Source of the DNA: SZUA-36 sp963759155
Lineage (GTDB): Bacteria; Pseudomonadota; Gammaproteobacteria; Xanthomonadales; SZUA-36
Assembly: GCA_963759155.1 (NCBI GenBank)
Contig: CAVWXX010000001.1
Location: 310,001 to 374,000, forward strand
Direction: 5' to 3'
Length of the DNA: 64,000 nt
Position 1 is the first letter of the stretch; the number at the start of each line of letters is the position of its first letter. The translations under genes were made by a program, and so were the position numbers. The notes under the pieces are model-generated. The model saw only the letters and a program-made list of their open reading frames with translations, was not told the DNA's origin and ran no database searches. Shown one piece after another: positions 19,477-28,971 of the stretch.

Positions 19477-20402
19477 CGGCGCGGCTGACGTCGAAGCGCT
19501 TGCAGGCGGCGTTGCCGGGACGAACCGGCCAGGTAGTCCGGCACTACCAGTTCAATGGACTTCGGGTGTATATGGAAATAGTCAAAATCATTTTTACTAC
19601 TGGTATTGTCAGTCTGTAATGACTGGTAGTTGTCCCAGGAAAAAGGCGCGCCGGGAACAAGGTTCATCACCATGGCCATCATGGCTGATAGTGGACCGGG
19701 CAAGCCGATAATCAGCCTGCGCTGCCCCTGTGTTTTTGCTGTCCAGGCGACCAGTTCTTTCAATGTGAAACTTTGCGGCCCGACCAACTCATAGCTTTTT
19801 CCCCAGGTCATCGGGTCTTCCAGTGAAGCTACCATCACGGCTGCCACGTCTTTTGCGTAGACGGGTTGCAGACGCGCCTTGGGGCAGGCCAAGGGCAACG
19901 CAGGTGTCATTTTCAACATGCCTGCAAATTGATTGAAAAAGTTGTCACCGCGGCCAAAAATAACCGAGGGTTGAAAAATAGTGGTATTCAAATCTTCAGC
20001 CGACCGCAAAAGCGTCTCGGCCTGGCCCTTGCTTTTCAGATAATGACTACTGCCCTTGCCTGCATTCAGCGCACTGAGGTGAAGCACTCTGTTAACACCC
20101 GACTTTTGGCAGGCTGCAATAATACTTTCAACCACGCTGACATGAACCTTTTGAAAGTCATCACTGCTTCCATTCAGGATGCCGGCCATACTGACCACTG
20201 CATCCGCACCGGCAAACTGTTCAGCCAGCCCATCGGGATCGTAAACATCAGCCTCGACCAGCTGAACCCCGGGCAACATACCCACACAACTGCGGCGATC
20301 AGCTGACCGGGTGAGCACGACACATTGGTGCTGATCGGCTGTGAGCGCGCGGAGAAGAAACCCACCGAAAAAACCACTCGCACCTATCAATACAATTCGC
20401 AT
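19473..20402 (-). CDS. NDUFA9-like NAD(P)-binding protein (atypical short-chain dehydrogenase)
   Basis: A 309-residue protein of the extended short-chain dehydrogenase superfamily. It has IVLIGASGFFGGFLLRAL at the start (GxxGxxG), VVSMAGILNG, HLSALNAGKGSSHYLKSKGQAE (Tyr-x3-Lys) and QPSVIFGRGDNFFNQFA. Proteins with this set are usually called complex I NDUFA9 subunit family in bacteria; the mitochondrial relative is a structural subunit of complex I, and bacterial roles (quinone or lipid metabolism) are unproven. It is coupled to cca by a 4-base overlap and follows slt by 9 bases. Confidence 0.85.
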   Translation of the reverse strand: MRIVLIGASGFFGGFLLRALTADQHQCVVLTRSADRRSCVGMLPGVQLVEADVYDPDGLAEQFAGADAVVSMAGILNGSSDDFQKVHVSVVESIIAACQKSGVNRVLHLSALNAGKGSSHYLKSKGQAETLLRSAEDLNTTIFQPSVIFGRGDNFFNQFAGMLKMTPALPLACPKARLQPVYAKDVAAVMVASLEDPMTWGKSYELVGPQSFTLKELVAWTAKTQGQRRLIIGLPGPLSAMMAMVMNLVPGAPFSWDNYQSLQTDNTSSKNDFDYFHIHPKSIELVVPDYLAGSSRQRRLQALRRQPRR

Positions 20403-20411
20403 GTCATTTCC

Positions 20412-22445
20412 TTATTGCCGTGTTATCAATTTTGGGACCCTGCACACCACCTCGGTGTCGCCATCGACGCCTATTTTACCGGATTCAATGTGAGGCATCC
20501 TGCCTGATATTCGTTTTACCGGCCCACCCAGCCGCCAGTCATAAATGGTCGTGAAGGCAAGCACCCTCGGAATGTAGTCACGTGTTTCAAAGTATGGCAG
20601 GGTTTCTACCCAGATCGCAGCCTCACCCTGCGAGCGCGTATCCAGCCAGCGCTGGACAGCATTGGGCCCGGCGTTATAAGCGCCCGACACCAGCACCGGG
20701 TTTTGATTGAAGTCCTCCAGCAGGTCCTGCATGTATGCCGTACCGATGGGCAGGTTTCCTGCAGCTGTTTTTAACTGGGCATTGCCTTTCCAGGGTAGCC
20801 CATGCTTTTTTGCCACCTGCTTACCGGTGGCCGGCGTAACCTGCATCAGCCCCAGGGCATTGGCGGAAGAGCGCGCTGTCTCAACCATCGCGCTCTCGGA
20901 ACGGATAGTGCCATATACCCAGGCAGGGTCGAGCTGGTTGGCTGTAGCCGCTTTGGTTATGTCTGCTTCCCACAATAAGGGAAAACGCCACTCGTAGAGG
21001 TCTAAATCACCGCTATTTCCCAGCGCAAAAATTGCCCGGTCATACCAGTTCTCCCTGACTGCCAGCGCTGCAGCCGTCTTTAACTCAGAAACCGGAAGGC
21101 GCCTGGTCGCCAGTGACCATTCGGCCTGCGCCCAGCTATCCAGCCCGGCGCGCCTGAGTTCAAGTGCCCGCTTAAAATCATCCGCCCCGGCCATGTTCGT
21201 CACAGCGTCGGCATCTACACCGGGTTGACCAGGGCAAATGCTGTAACTCAGACCGAGCTCGTCGGCTGCCAGGAAGCCATAATAATTGGCGCGGGCTGAT
21301 AGCTCCTGTAACAGTATTGACGGCGGTTTGACCTGTCCCGAACGCAAGCTGGCCTGTGCCAGCCAATACTGCCAACGATCATCGTTGCGCGTATCATCCG
21401 GCATTTGCTCAATCACGCTGACAACTGCCGGCCAGTCCTGTTGATTCAGCAGGAACCGCGCCCACCATTCAAGCAGCTGTGAGTCACGAAACAAAACGGG
21501 TACACGGGTCATTTGGGCAACCGTTTCGTCTTCCATTCCCACCGCAGAGTACAGGGCGATGTCACGCAGTAGCGTTGTCCTTTGCACCTCATCCCAATCA
21601 AAATGCTTATCCAGAATGTCAAATTTCTTCGCAGCCAGACCGGCATCCTTTCGTGCCAGCCATAGCAGAGAGGTCGCGGTAAGCATGCGGGTAATTTTGT
21701 TATCCGGCCAATTTCGTGCCCGCTCCAGCCGGGAATAGCCCGCGCGATTCAATCCACGCCAGTCTTCCAGCCAGCGGCGTTGATCCTTTGCCACGAAACG
21801 CGCCAGGTACAGGGCCAGGCTGCTGTTGTTCGCCTTGATAGCAAGGCCAATCCGCTCCCAGGCGAGGCTTTGTGTGATGCCGTCATTTTTCTTCAGCCAG
21901 GCAAATACCGGGTCGCATTCATCCGGTTGGGATTTACCGACAGCCCACAGCTTTTGTGCCTCGCTCAACACGCCTTCGGTTTGCTTCAAAATAATCCGGC
22001 CCCGGACCCGCTGGCATCTGAGCACGGTATCGCTTACCCCATCGGAATTTTCCACCAGGTCTGCCCAGCGTTTCTTTTTTGCCAGCGACCTCAACCACGC
22101 GGCACGTAAGCCCCCTGTAAATGCCCACTCCTCATGGCTATTTAAAAAGTCCTGCATTTCCTCCACAGGTATATCGCTGCGGCGTTTACGGTAGTCTTCA
22201 TATTGAAGGTAGGGGAACAGAACGTAGCCCTGCAATTGGTCTTTAATCTGGCTAAAAGTGGCATGGTCACCTCTTTTTGCAGATTCCCAGGCAATGATAA
22301 ATTGCTCACGCTCAGCGTCAGCTGTATTGCTCAATGCAGAGGCTGGAAAGGCAGACAGGACGACCAGAAAAGACAACAGACACACAAGCTGCCGCAACAC
22401 GCGGGCATGGGTTATGCTTGTTTTTATATTGTAATTTATAGTCAA
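20412..22445 (-). CDS. slt: Soluble lytic murein transglycosylase
   Basis: A 677-residue periplasmic enzyme that cuts glycan strands of peptidoglycan to 1,6-anhydromuropeptides. It has a signal peptide (hydrophobic LVCLLSFLVVLSAFPASALS), a long alpha-superhelical U-shaped domain, a linker, and a C-terminal goose-lysozyme-like domain with the catalytic Glu in RSESAMVETARSSANALG, then LMQVTPATGKQVA and GAYNAGPNAVQRWL. The length is near that of E. coli Slt70. It is the first of slt-NDUFA9-cca. Confidence 0.95.
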   Translation of the reverse strand: MTINYNIKTSITHARVLRQLVCLLSFLVVLSAFPASALSNTADAEREQFIIAWESAKRGDHATFSQIKDQLQGYVLFPYLQYEDYRKRRSDIPVEEMQDFLNSHEEWAFTGGLRAAWLRSLAKKKRWADLVENSDGVSDTVLRCQRVRGRIILKQTEGVLSEAQKLWAVGKSQPDECDPVFAWLKKNDGITQSLAWERIGLAIKANNSSLALYLARFVAKDQRRWLEDWRGLNRAGYSRLERARNWPDNKITRMLTATSLLWLARKDAGLAAKKFDILDKHFDWDEVQRTTLLRDIALYSAVGMEDETVAQMTRVPVLFRDSQLLEWWARFLLNQQDWPAVVSVIEQMPDDTRNDDRWQYWLAQASLRSGQVKPPSILLQELSARANYYGFLAADELGLSYSICPGQPGVDADAVTNMAGADDFKRALELRRAGLDSWAQAEWSLATRRLPVSELKTAAALAVRENWYDRAIFALGNSGDLDLYEWRFPLLWEADITKAATANQLDPAWVYGTIRSESAMVETARSSANALGLMQVTPATGKQVAKKHGLPWKGNAQLKTAAGNLPIGTAYMQDLLEDFNQNPVLVSGAYNAGPNAVQRWLDTRSQGEAAIWVETLPYFETRDYIPRVLAFTTIYDWRLGGPVKRISGRMPHIESGKIGVDGDTEVVCRVPKLITRQ

Positions 22446-22555
22446 TTTTTTTTATTCGATTCACAAACAATGGGAAAGTAGGAACCAATCTATGCAAAGG
22501 CAGCCTGCACGGCAAGTCAAATTGAAGTTTTTTTTAGACGAATACCAAAACTCGC

Positions 22556-23335
22556 ATGATTTGGCTTGAGTACGCACTGACAGGGCTTTTTGCCGGTTTC
22601 CTGGCGGGCTATCTTGGTATTGGTGGCGGCCTGGTGCTGGTTCCAGCCTTGAGCTGGATATTCAGCCGTGATCCGGCCACGTCCCATATGGCCGTACAAA
22701 TGGCCGTTGCAACCTCCCTGGCCACCATGCTCTTCACATCAATGAGTTCCTTGCTCGCTCATCACAAACGCGGTGCGATTCTGTGGTCACTTGTGCGGCA
22801 GATGATCCCGGGCTTGCTTGCCGGTGCGTTGCTTGGAAGCATCATTGCCGATCGTATCGGAAATGATGCGCTGGCCAATATTTTTGGCATTTTCGCACTC
22901 ATTGTCGGTCTGCAGATGTTACGTGGAACGAGACCGGGTGGAAACAGCTCACTTCCGGGCTACTTTGCCATCACCGGCACGGGCGTGGGTATCGGCTCAA
23001 TCTCCAGTCTGCTGGGTATCGGCGGGGGAAGCATGACCGTGCCCTGGCTGCTGTGGCATGGCCAGCGTGTCCAGAATGCCGTTGCTACCGCCGCGGCTTG
23101 CGGTTACCCGATTGCGGTCGCCGGCACACTGGGGTTTGTGGTTTTGGGGCTTGGTGCATCATCTGCACCATCCCTGGGTTATGTCCATCTACCGGCCCTG
23201 GCGGGTGTCGCCGTTTTCAGTGTTTTGGGTGCACCCCTGGGCGTGGCAGCGGTTCACCGCAGTTCCCCTTTACTGGCGAAACGTTTTTTTGCGGTATTCC
23301 TTTTGGTGGTCGCGGTGAAGATGTTTTTGCGCTGA
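22556..23335 (+). CDS. TauE/SafE-family sulfite/anion exporter-like permease
   Basis: A 259-residue integral membrane protein with about seven to eight hydrophobic segments and two similar halves, each with a glycine-rich signature: FAGFLAGYLGIGGGLVLVPAL near residue 15 and SISSLLGIGGGSMTVPWLL near residue 145. That two-fold pattern defines the TauE/SafE (DUF81) family, linked to export of sulfite, sulfoacetate or other small anions. The substrate here is unknown. It is convergent with ntrY; the 16-base gap contains the palindrome ACCCCGGGGT. Confidence 0.9.
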   Translation: MIWLEYALTGLFAGFLAGYLGIGGGLVLVPALSWIFSRDPATSHMAVQMAVATSLATMLFTSMSSLLAHHKRGAILWSLVRQMIPGLLAGALLGSIIADRIGNDALANIFGIFALIVGLQMLRGTRPGGNSSLPGYFAITGTGVGIGSISSLLGIGGGSMTVPWLLWHGQRVQNAVATAAACGYPIAVAGTLGFVVLGLGASSAPSLGYVHLPALAGVAVFSVLGAPLGVAAVHRSSPLLAKRFFAVFLLVVAVKMFLR

Positions 23336-23351
23336 AACCCCGGGGTCTTTC

Positions 23352-25538
23352 TCAAGCCCGGTCAACCGGCAAAATAATCGTGGTACAGGCACCACCCATG
23401 GTGGGGTTATGGATCGTGATACGACCATCATGCTCGCTGACAATTTTACGGCAAATAGCCAAACCAAGACCGCTGCCGCTGGCCTTGAAAGTCACGTATG
23501 GCTCAAATGGTTTTTCCAACACCATGGCAGGATAACCAGGGCCCCGGTCGCTGACTTCCAGTTCCAGCCATTTTTTACCAGCCTGCGTAATCAGGCGGGT
23601 GCGTATGTTCACCTCGGCATGCTGTTCCTTTGCCACGGCCTCGCTGGAATTAACAATCAGGTTGTGCAACAACTGCCGAATCTGTCCACCGTCTGCCGAC
23701 AAACCCGCGGGACCGGCGATCAGTTTCAGGTTGAACTGCACGCGCTGGTCTTCATGCTGATAAAGCGCAACGACCTCCTTGATCAATTGATCCAGCACGA
23801 TGGGGGCTCGCACAAGCTGCGGACCCTGGGCGTAGTCACCAAACGCATCAACCAATTCACGCAATGCCTCAACCTGTGACACGATGGTACCGGTCGCGCT
23901 GTCGAGCATTTTGCCGTCTTTTTCATCCAGCTTGGTCATGAGTTTCATACGCAAACGCTCTGCCGACAGCCGAATCGGTGTCAACGGGTTTTTAACCTCG
24001 TGCGCCAACCGGCGTGCAACCTCAGCCCAGGCCGCTTCGCGCTGGGCCTGGTTGAGTATGGTGACATCATCAAACACAACGACCGCACCACCGGCGTGAC
24101 TGATCTCTTTGCCCAGGCGGGAGCCTCGCACCAGCAACACCAGTGTTTGGCCGTGCACCTGCAAACGGATTTCCCGTTTCCAGTCACCGGTACCCCGCTT
24201 CAATTGACGCCAGATTAACGCAAACAACGGGGCTAAAAGTGGTGCTTTCTCAGAGCGCTCTAACAATTTCTGACCCGTAAAAAACCCGTTGGGCACACCC
24301 AGTATATGTGTGGCTGCAGCGTTGGCTGTCACCACATTCTGATCGTCGTCGATGGTCAAAACACCCGAGGTCAAACTGCCCAGCACCCGCTCAAGATATT
24401 CGCTTTGTGACTGTAGTTGTGACCTGCTCTGTTCGGCCTCCTGGCTTGCACTGGTGAGCGCTTCGGTCATTTCATTGAACGACTGCACCAAAAAGCCCAG
24501 TTCATCACGGGTCTCGACATGGACTTCATGGGTCAGATCACCGGAGGCAATTTCACGGGTTGCCTGGGCCAGTTTCGAAATGGGTGTGACCAGTTTACGG
24601 GCAACGTTCAAAGCTGCGAGTATGGCCAGCAATACCGTTAACAACAAAACCAGCGACAGAATCAGGATAAAGCTTTGCTTGAGTGGTTCACGGAGAAAAC
24701 TCAGGTTCTGATAACGGTGGTACTCCTTTTCAATTTGATTGGCCAACTGGGTGATCGATTCCGGCAGTGGGTAAATTGCCTGTAGCAGGTACCCTTGCCG
24801 GCCTGGAGCCCCATATGGCAAGCGCTGTATGACGCGAATACGCAAAATACCATCGTCAACCGGCTCTGCCGCCGCATACTCTCCCCTGTCCAGGGCTTGT
24901 AATAAAGCATAATCGCCCGGTCGCTCAGTCAGGTCAGCAAGTATGTTGATGTTTGCACTGGCAACCATCCTGCCATCGCTTTCCATGACTGACAGCTCAA
25001 GCGGACCCCGGGCACTGACATTGGCCAATAATGTGCGGCGTACTGCATCGACATCTTCACCCGGGTTATCGATCTCCCGAATCAGGCGACGTACCTGGTT
25101 ACGTACCTCCAGCGTCCGGTTTTCTAAAAACTGCTGACCCAATTCCAGTGAATCAGCCAGCGCGGCTTCAACGCCGACGTCAAACCAGCTGTCGACGGTA
25201 CGGGTCAGGAAATAGGCGGAGAAAAAGTAGACAATTAGTGCTGGCGGCAGTGACAAGACCAGGAAATACCTTACCCAACGTGCGGACAGCATGGCCCCGG
25301 GCGCATGCTCCCTGACTTTTTTGGTCAACGATATGACACGGTGAATAATAGCGGCTGTTACGACCAGCAACGCGAAAACGGTCAGTACCAATACCCATAC
25401 ATAGGGCTGGCTCAAACCACTGGCATCCTGCTGAACATTACTGACCAGCACCAGTGAAACAAGCAACACCACCAGCGCCACCGTCACCGGTAAAACCCTC
25501 AGCACCAGTCGTCTTACACGTTTACGCTGAAAGGCCAT
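23352..25538 (-). CDS. ntrY: NtrY-like membrane sensor histidine kinase
   Basis: A 728-residue sensor kinase. There are three transmembrane segments near the start, a periplasmic stretch (about 105-280), a fourth segment (SFILILSLVLLLTVLL...), then HAMP (about 320-370), PAS (LERVLGSLTSGVLTIDDDQN), the His box RRLAHEVKNPLTPIRLSAERL (phospho-His about residue 500), and an ATPase domain with NLIVNSSEA, DRGPGYP and GSGLGLAI. This is NtrY architecture, paired with NtrX. ATG 25538 has GGAG eight bases upstream; GTG 25547 would also be in frame. It overlaps the DUF4390 gene. Its partner ntrX is not next to it but at 45.9 kb on the other strand. Confidence 0.92.
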   Translation of the reverse strand: MAFQRKRVRRLVLRVLPVTVALVVLLVSLVLVSNVQQDASGLSQPYVWVLVLTVFALLVVTAAIIHRVISLTKKVREHAPGAMLSARWVRYFLVLSLPPALIVYFFSAYFLTRTVDSWFDVGVEAALADSLELGQQFLENRTLEVRNQVRRLIREIDNPGEDVDAVRRTLLANVSARGPLELSVMESDGRMVASANINILADLTERPGDYALLQALDRGEYAAAEPVDDGILRIRVIQRLPYGAPGRQGYLLQAIYPLPESITQLANQIEKEYHRYQNLSFLREPLKQSFILILSLVLLLTVLLAILAALNVARKLVTPISKLAQATREIASGDLTHEVHVETRDELGFLVQSFNEMTEALTSASQEAEQSRSQLQSQSEYLERVLGSLTSGVLTIDDDQNVVTANAAATHILGVPNGFFTGQKLLERSEKAPLLAPLFALIWRQLKRGTGDWKREIRLQVHGQTLVLLVRGSRLGKEISHAGGAVVVFDDVTILNQAQREAAWAEVARRLAHEVKNPLTPIRLSAERLRMKLMTKLDEKDGKMLDSATGTIVSQVEALRELVDAFGDYAQGPQLVRAPIVLDQLIKEVVALYQHEDQRVQFNLKLIAGPAGLSADGGQIRQLLHNLIVNSSEAVAKEQHAEVNIRTRLITQAGKKWLELEVSDRGPGYPAMVLEKPFEPYVTFKASGSGLGLAICRKIVSEHDGRITIHNPTMGGACTTIILPVDRA

Positions 25539-26077
25539 GTTGACCACTCCGAGTCATGTCGCCACTGTGATGAAAACCAGGCAGGTAACTGCATGGGGGT
25601 TGGCAAACGTCTTTCGTCCAGGCTGATGCGGGTGCGTAATTCATAGCTACCTGAAGGTAGCGGGCCGGTTGGCATTTGCACGGTAAAATTATTCATGGCT
25701 GCAAGCATGTGGCGTAAACGCGAAAATGCTCTCGACTCCCCGGTTTCTGATTCCGACAACTGGAATCGCTCACTCAGCGGCAGGTAACGAAGCTGAAAAT
25801 CCCTTGCCTCGTTATGCGTAACGATCAAATTATTGTCACTACGCAATTGTAATTCCAACCTGATCGTCAGCGTTACACCATGCTCCAAAGCCTCACGTGC
25901 CTGGGTGCTTAGCTCCAGGTCCTGTTGCAGGCGAACATCCAGCGCCTGGTAGACAGGTCTTACCGTCACGTCGTTGATAATGAAGCCATAGTCAAGCGCA
26001 CCGGTTTGGCCACAACCGGCGAGGGTGATCATCGCGAGGCTAAGCAGACTTGCGTAAAACCGCATAATAAAACCCAT
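25514..26077 (-). CDS. DUF4390 lipoprotein
   Basis: A 187-residue protein with a short signal sequence and lipobox (LAMITLAGC), so probably an envelope lipoprotein, belonging to DUF4390, found between rsmB and ntrY in many Gammaproteobacteria. Function unknown; the placement suggests a link with the NtrY sensor, but this is inference. I chose ATG 26077, which has GGGGGAAG nine bases upstream; ATG 26065 is the alternative. Its start overlaps the rsmB end and its stop overlaps the ntrY start by 25 bases, so the genes are translationally linked. Confidence 0.85.
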   Translation of the reverse strand: MGFIMRFYASLLSLAMITLAGCGQTGALDYGFIINDVTVRPVYQALDVRLQQDLELSTQAREALEHGVTLTIRLELQLRSDNNLIVTHNEARDFQLRYLPLSERFQLSESETGESRAFSRLRHMLAAMNNFTVQMPTGPLPSGSYELRTRISLDERRLPTPMQLPAWFSSQWRHDSEWSTWPFSVNV

Positions 26078-27353
26078 CCATCTGGGCTTCCCCCGGCAGA
26101 ACCTGGCACCCGAAGGGATCAGCCTGACCCCAGGCCACGGCAGGAACTTCCACCATCGCATCCGCATGACGCCCCACAAAACCTTCGATTTGCTGACTGT
26201 TTTCACACTTGAACACAGAACAGGTGGCATAAACGAGGATACCGCCGGGTTCAAGCAAGGGCCATAATGCGGCCAGCAGATCAGCTTGTGTCTTCACCAC
26301 CGAATCCACCTGTTCACGGTTACGAAGCCATTTGATTTCCGGGTGCCTGCGGATAACACCGCTTGCGCTGCAAGGTGCATCGAGGAGAATTTTGTTGAAT
26401 TTCTCTCCTTTCCACCAGCTTTCAACATCCATCGCATCAGCCACTAATGTTTCGGCCTTCAAACTCAGGCGGTCCAGATTTTGATTGATTTGTTCAACAC
26501 GCTGCGCCTGTCTGTCCAGCACGGTCAATTGTATTGCCGGGCAGCTTTCCAGCAGGTGGGCTGTTTTACCACCCGGTGCTGCACAGGCATCAAGAAACCG
26601 GTCACCGGGTTGTGGACTTAGCAAATCTCTTGCCAATTGTGCGGCAGGATCCTGAACGGACAACCAGCCTTTCTCAAAACCCGGAATTTTCACGACAGCC
26701 GCTGGCGGACTGATACTGATGGCGTCTCGCGCAAATGCATGCTCGCTGACGTTAAATCCCGCGTCTTTCAGATCCTTTAGAAGCGCGGCCTCATCTGCTT
26801 TTTGACGATTGATCCTCAACCATAAAGGTGCCTGTTGATTATTTGCGCTGATGATGTCCTGCCATTGATCGGGCCAGTCCTGCTGTATCTGCTTTAACAT
26901 CCAGGACGGATGTGCGAATTGTTTTCCAGCCGTTTCCATCCGCTGCAACAGGGTTTCCTGCTCACGCTGAAAGCGTCTAAGGACAGCATTGACCAGTCCA
27001 ACCGCCCAGGGCTTGCCCAGCATACGCGCACATTCCGCGGTCTCATTGACCGCAGCATGACTGGCGGTATGATCATGCCAAAGCTGCTGCAAACCCAGCA
27101 ATACCAAGCGTTGCACCTCGCACTCACGTTTCTTAAGTGGTTTATCCAGCAATTCAGCGGCCAACCACTCAAGCGCGCTCAGCCAGCGTAATACCCCATA
27201 GGTCAAATTTCGTGCAAACGCATTATCACGGCTATCTTTAACACGCGAAAACGCTTCGCAATCACCCAGGTTCCTGTTCTTATCCAGCACCTCCGACAGT
27301 GCATGGATCGCGGCTATACGCGGATTTTGCAGGTTCTTTTTAAATTTGGACAA
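26040..27353 (-). CDS. rsmB: 16S rRNA (cytosine-967-C5)-methyltransferase
   Basis: A 437-residue m5C methyltransferase. The N-terminal NusB-like RNA-binding domain (about 1-140) is followed by a SAM domain with LDACAAPGGKTAHLLE, VLDRQAQRVEQINQN, ILLDAPCSASGVIRRHPEIK and the catalytic Cys in VYATCSVFKCEN. It ends DGFYYAVLRKS, as in RsmB. It starts at TTG 27353, three bases after the fmt stop. Length and order (def-fmt-rsmB) are standard. Confidence 0.97.
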   Translation of the reverse strand: MSKFKKNLQNPRIAAIHALSEVLDKNRNLGDCEAFSRVKDSRDNAFARNLTYGVLRWLSALEWLAAELLDKPLKKRECEVQRLVLLGLQQLWHDHTASHAAVNETAECARMLGKPWAVGLVNAVLRRFQREQETLLQRMETAGKQFAHPSWMLKQIQQDWPDQWQDIISANNQQAPLWLRINRQKADEAALLKDLKDAGFNVSEHAFARDAISISPPAAVVKIPGFEKGWLSVQDPAAQLARDLLSPQPGDRFLDACAAPGGKTAHLLESCPAIQLTVLDRQAQRVEQINQNLDRLSLKAETLVADAMDVESWWKGEKFNKILLDAPCSASGVIRRHPEIKWLRNREQVDSVVKTQADLLAALWPLLEPGGILVYATCSVFKCENSQQIEGFVGRHADAMVEVPAVAWGQADPFGCQVLPGEAQMDGFYYAVLRKSA

Positions 27354-27356
27354 GTT

Positions 27357-28295
27357 TCACCGGGGCTGAGGCCTGTTTGCATTGAGAAATTGCTCGACCG
27401 TCACTCGCTGACCGCCCGGGCGTTGTAATTCCAGAATTTTCAGTGATTTTTTTGCAGTACTTATCACCATCGACTGCCGGTCGGTAAACACAAAACCGGG
27501 AGCATTATCCGCTATATCATCCACTACTTCGGCTTTCCAGATACGCAAACGCTGACCGTCTATCTCACACCATGCCACCGGCCAGGGGTTAAAAGCCTGC
27601 ACCCTGCGTTGCAATACATCGGCAGGTTGATTCCAGTCCAACTCAGCTTCGGCTTTACTCAGCTTATGGGCATAGACGGCCTTGGATTCATCCTGGACGG
27701 CCGCTTGCGGAAGCTCACCTTTGATGAGCATTCTAATGCAATCCGTCAATGCCCGTGCACCCAGGTCGGCCAGGCGGTCGTGCAGGCTCGCCGCTGTATC
27801 CTGTGACCCGACAGGCGTCGTAAGACACTGGTATACAGGGCCGGTATCGAGTGTGACCTCCATCTGCATGATACATACACCGGTTTGCCCATCACCGGCC
27901 TCAATGGCTCTTTGGATGGGCGCAGCACCACGCCAGCGCGGTAACAAAGAGGCATGAATATTCCAACATCCGTGCGGCGGCAAGGCCAACAGGCTCGCCG
28001 GAATCATCAGGCCGTAAGCGACCACGACCATTAAATCCGGTTGCAATTCCGCCAGTTTTTCCTGCCAGCCAGGGTCCTTCAGACTCTGCGGCTGCAATAC
28101 GTCCAGCTTGTTCTCAAGTGCCAGTTGCTTAACCGGGCTGGCACGTAACCGCTTACCACGGCCGGCTGGCCGGTCAGGCTGGGTGAGCACCGCAACGATC
28201 TCGCAACCCTCGTTTATGAGGGCCTGCAATGGCGGCAAAGCGAATTCCGGTGTGCCGGCAAACAGGACACGCAGGGGTGGTTTCTGATTGTTCAC
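27357..28295 (-). CDS. fmt: Methionyl-tRNA formyltransferase
   Basis: A 312-residue enzyme that formylates initiator Met-tRNA. Seen: LRVLFAGTPEFALPPLQ at the start, QPDRPAGRGKRL, VVVAYGLMIPASLLALP, the formyl-folate site NIHASLLPRWRGAAPIQRAI, and QMEVTLDTGPVY. GTG 28295 lies two bases after the def stop and gives the family length; a longer in-frame extension to 28442 lies over def and is not needed. It is cotranscribed with def and rsmB. Confidence 0.97.
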   Translation of the reverse strand: MNNQKPPLRVLFAGTPEFALPPLQALINEGCEIVAVLTQPDRPAGRGKRLRASPVKQLALENKLDVLQPQSLKDPGWQEKLAELQPDLMVVVAYGLMIPASLLALPPHGCWNIHASLLPRWRGAAPIQRAIEAGDGQTGVCIMQMEVTLDTGPVYQCLTTPVGSQDTAASLHDRLADLGARALTDCIRMLIKGELPQAAVQDESKAVYAHKLSKAEAELDWNQPADVLQRRVQAFNPWPVAWCEIDGQRLRIWKAEVVDDIADNAPGFVFTDRQSMVISTAKKSLKILELQRPGGQRVTVEQFLNANRPQPR

Positions 28296-28297
28296 GA

Positions 28298-28828
28298 TCA
28301 GATCACCAGGTGTTCCTCGGCTTCTTTTGCAGCTACTTTTCGCTGTTTTTCCAGCTTTTTTCTCACCATATTTCTTTTCAATGGTGACAAATAATCCACA
28401 AAAAGACGGCCCACCAGGTGGTCCATTTCGTGCTGAACACACACGGCATGCAGTCCTTCAAGCTGTTCTTCGAATGAATTTCCGTCTGAATCCTGTGCGC
28501 GAACCGTTATGTTTTCGGCACGCCTTACACTGGCATAAATACCCGGAACGGACAGGCATCCTTCTTCGTGATCCTGTTCACCCGCGCTTTCAACGATTTG
28601 CGGGTTGATATACACACGAGGTTGATCCTGATTTTCGCTGACATCCAGTACCAGCAAGCGTTTGTGGACGTTCACCTGGGTTGCCGCAAGCCCGATTCCA
28701 TTCGCCGAATACATCGTTTCCGTCATGTCTTCGACCAGTTTTTTCAGCGCTTCATCAAAGTTTTTTACCTCGCTCGCAACCGTGGTCAAACGCGGATCGG
28801 GAAATTCTAAAATGTTCAGTTTTGCCAT
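28298..28828 (-). CDS. def: Peptide deformylase
   Basis: A 176-residue metalloenzyme removing the formyl group from new proteins. All three motifs are present: GIGLAATQV (about residue 45), EGCLSVPG (about 90) and the metal-binding HEMDHLVG (about 133). The length is typical. It is divergent from the LysM gene, leaving about 140 bases for both promoters. The last residues (KEAEEHLVI) run up to the fmt start. Confidence 0.98.
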   Translation of the reverse strand: MAKLNILEFPDPRLTTVASEVKNFDEALKKLVEDMTETMYSANGIGLAATQVNVHKRLLVLDVSENQDQPRVYINPQIVESAGEQDHEEGCLSVPGIYASVRRAENITVRAQDSDGNSFEEQLEGLHAVCVQHEMDHLVGRLFVDYLSPLKRNMVRKKLEKQRKVAAKEAEEHLVI

Positions 28829-28971
28829 ATGGTTCTGTACCTGATAAATAATTTACGTGAACTTTTGCACCGCACGAATTATGATAGCTAATGACGAACT
28901 ATGTTCGCCAGTGAAGAATAATGACCGCATCGGTCAAAATGGCTGGATGCCTATTATATGGGGAAAGGAAT

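Noticed and set aside
23336..23351. ACCCCGGGGT palindrome as bidirectional terminator
   Set aside because: There is no loop and no adequate T tract on either strand; kept only as a remark.
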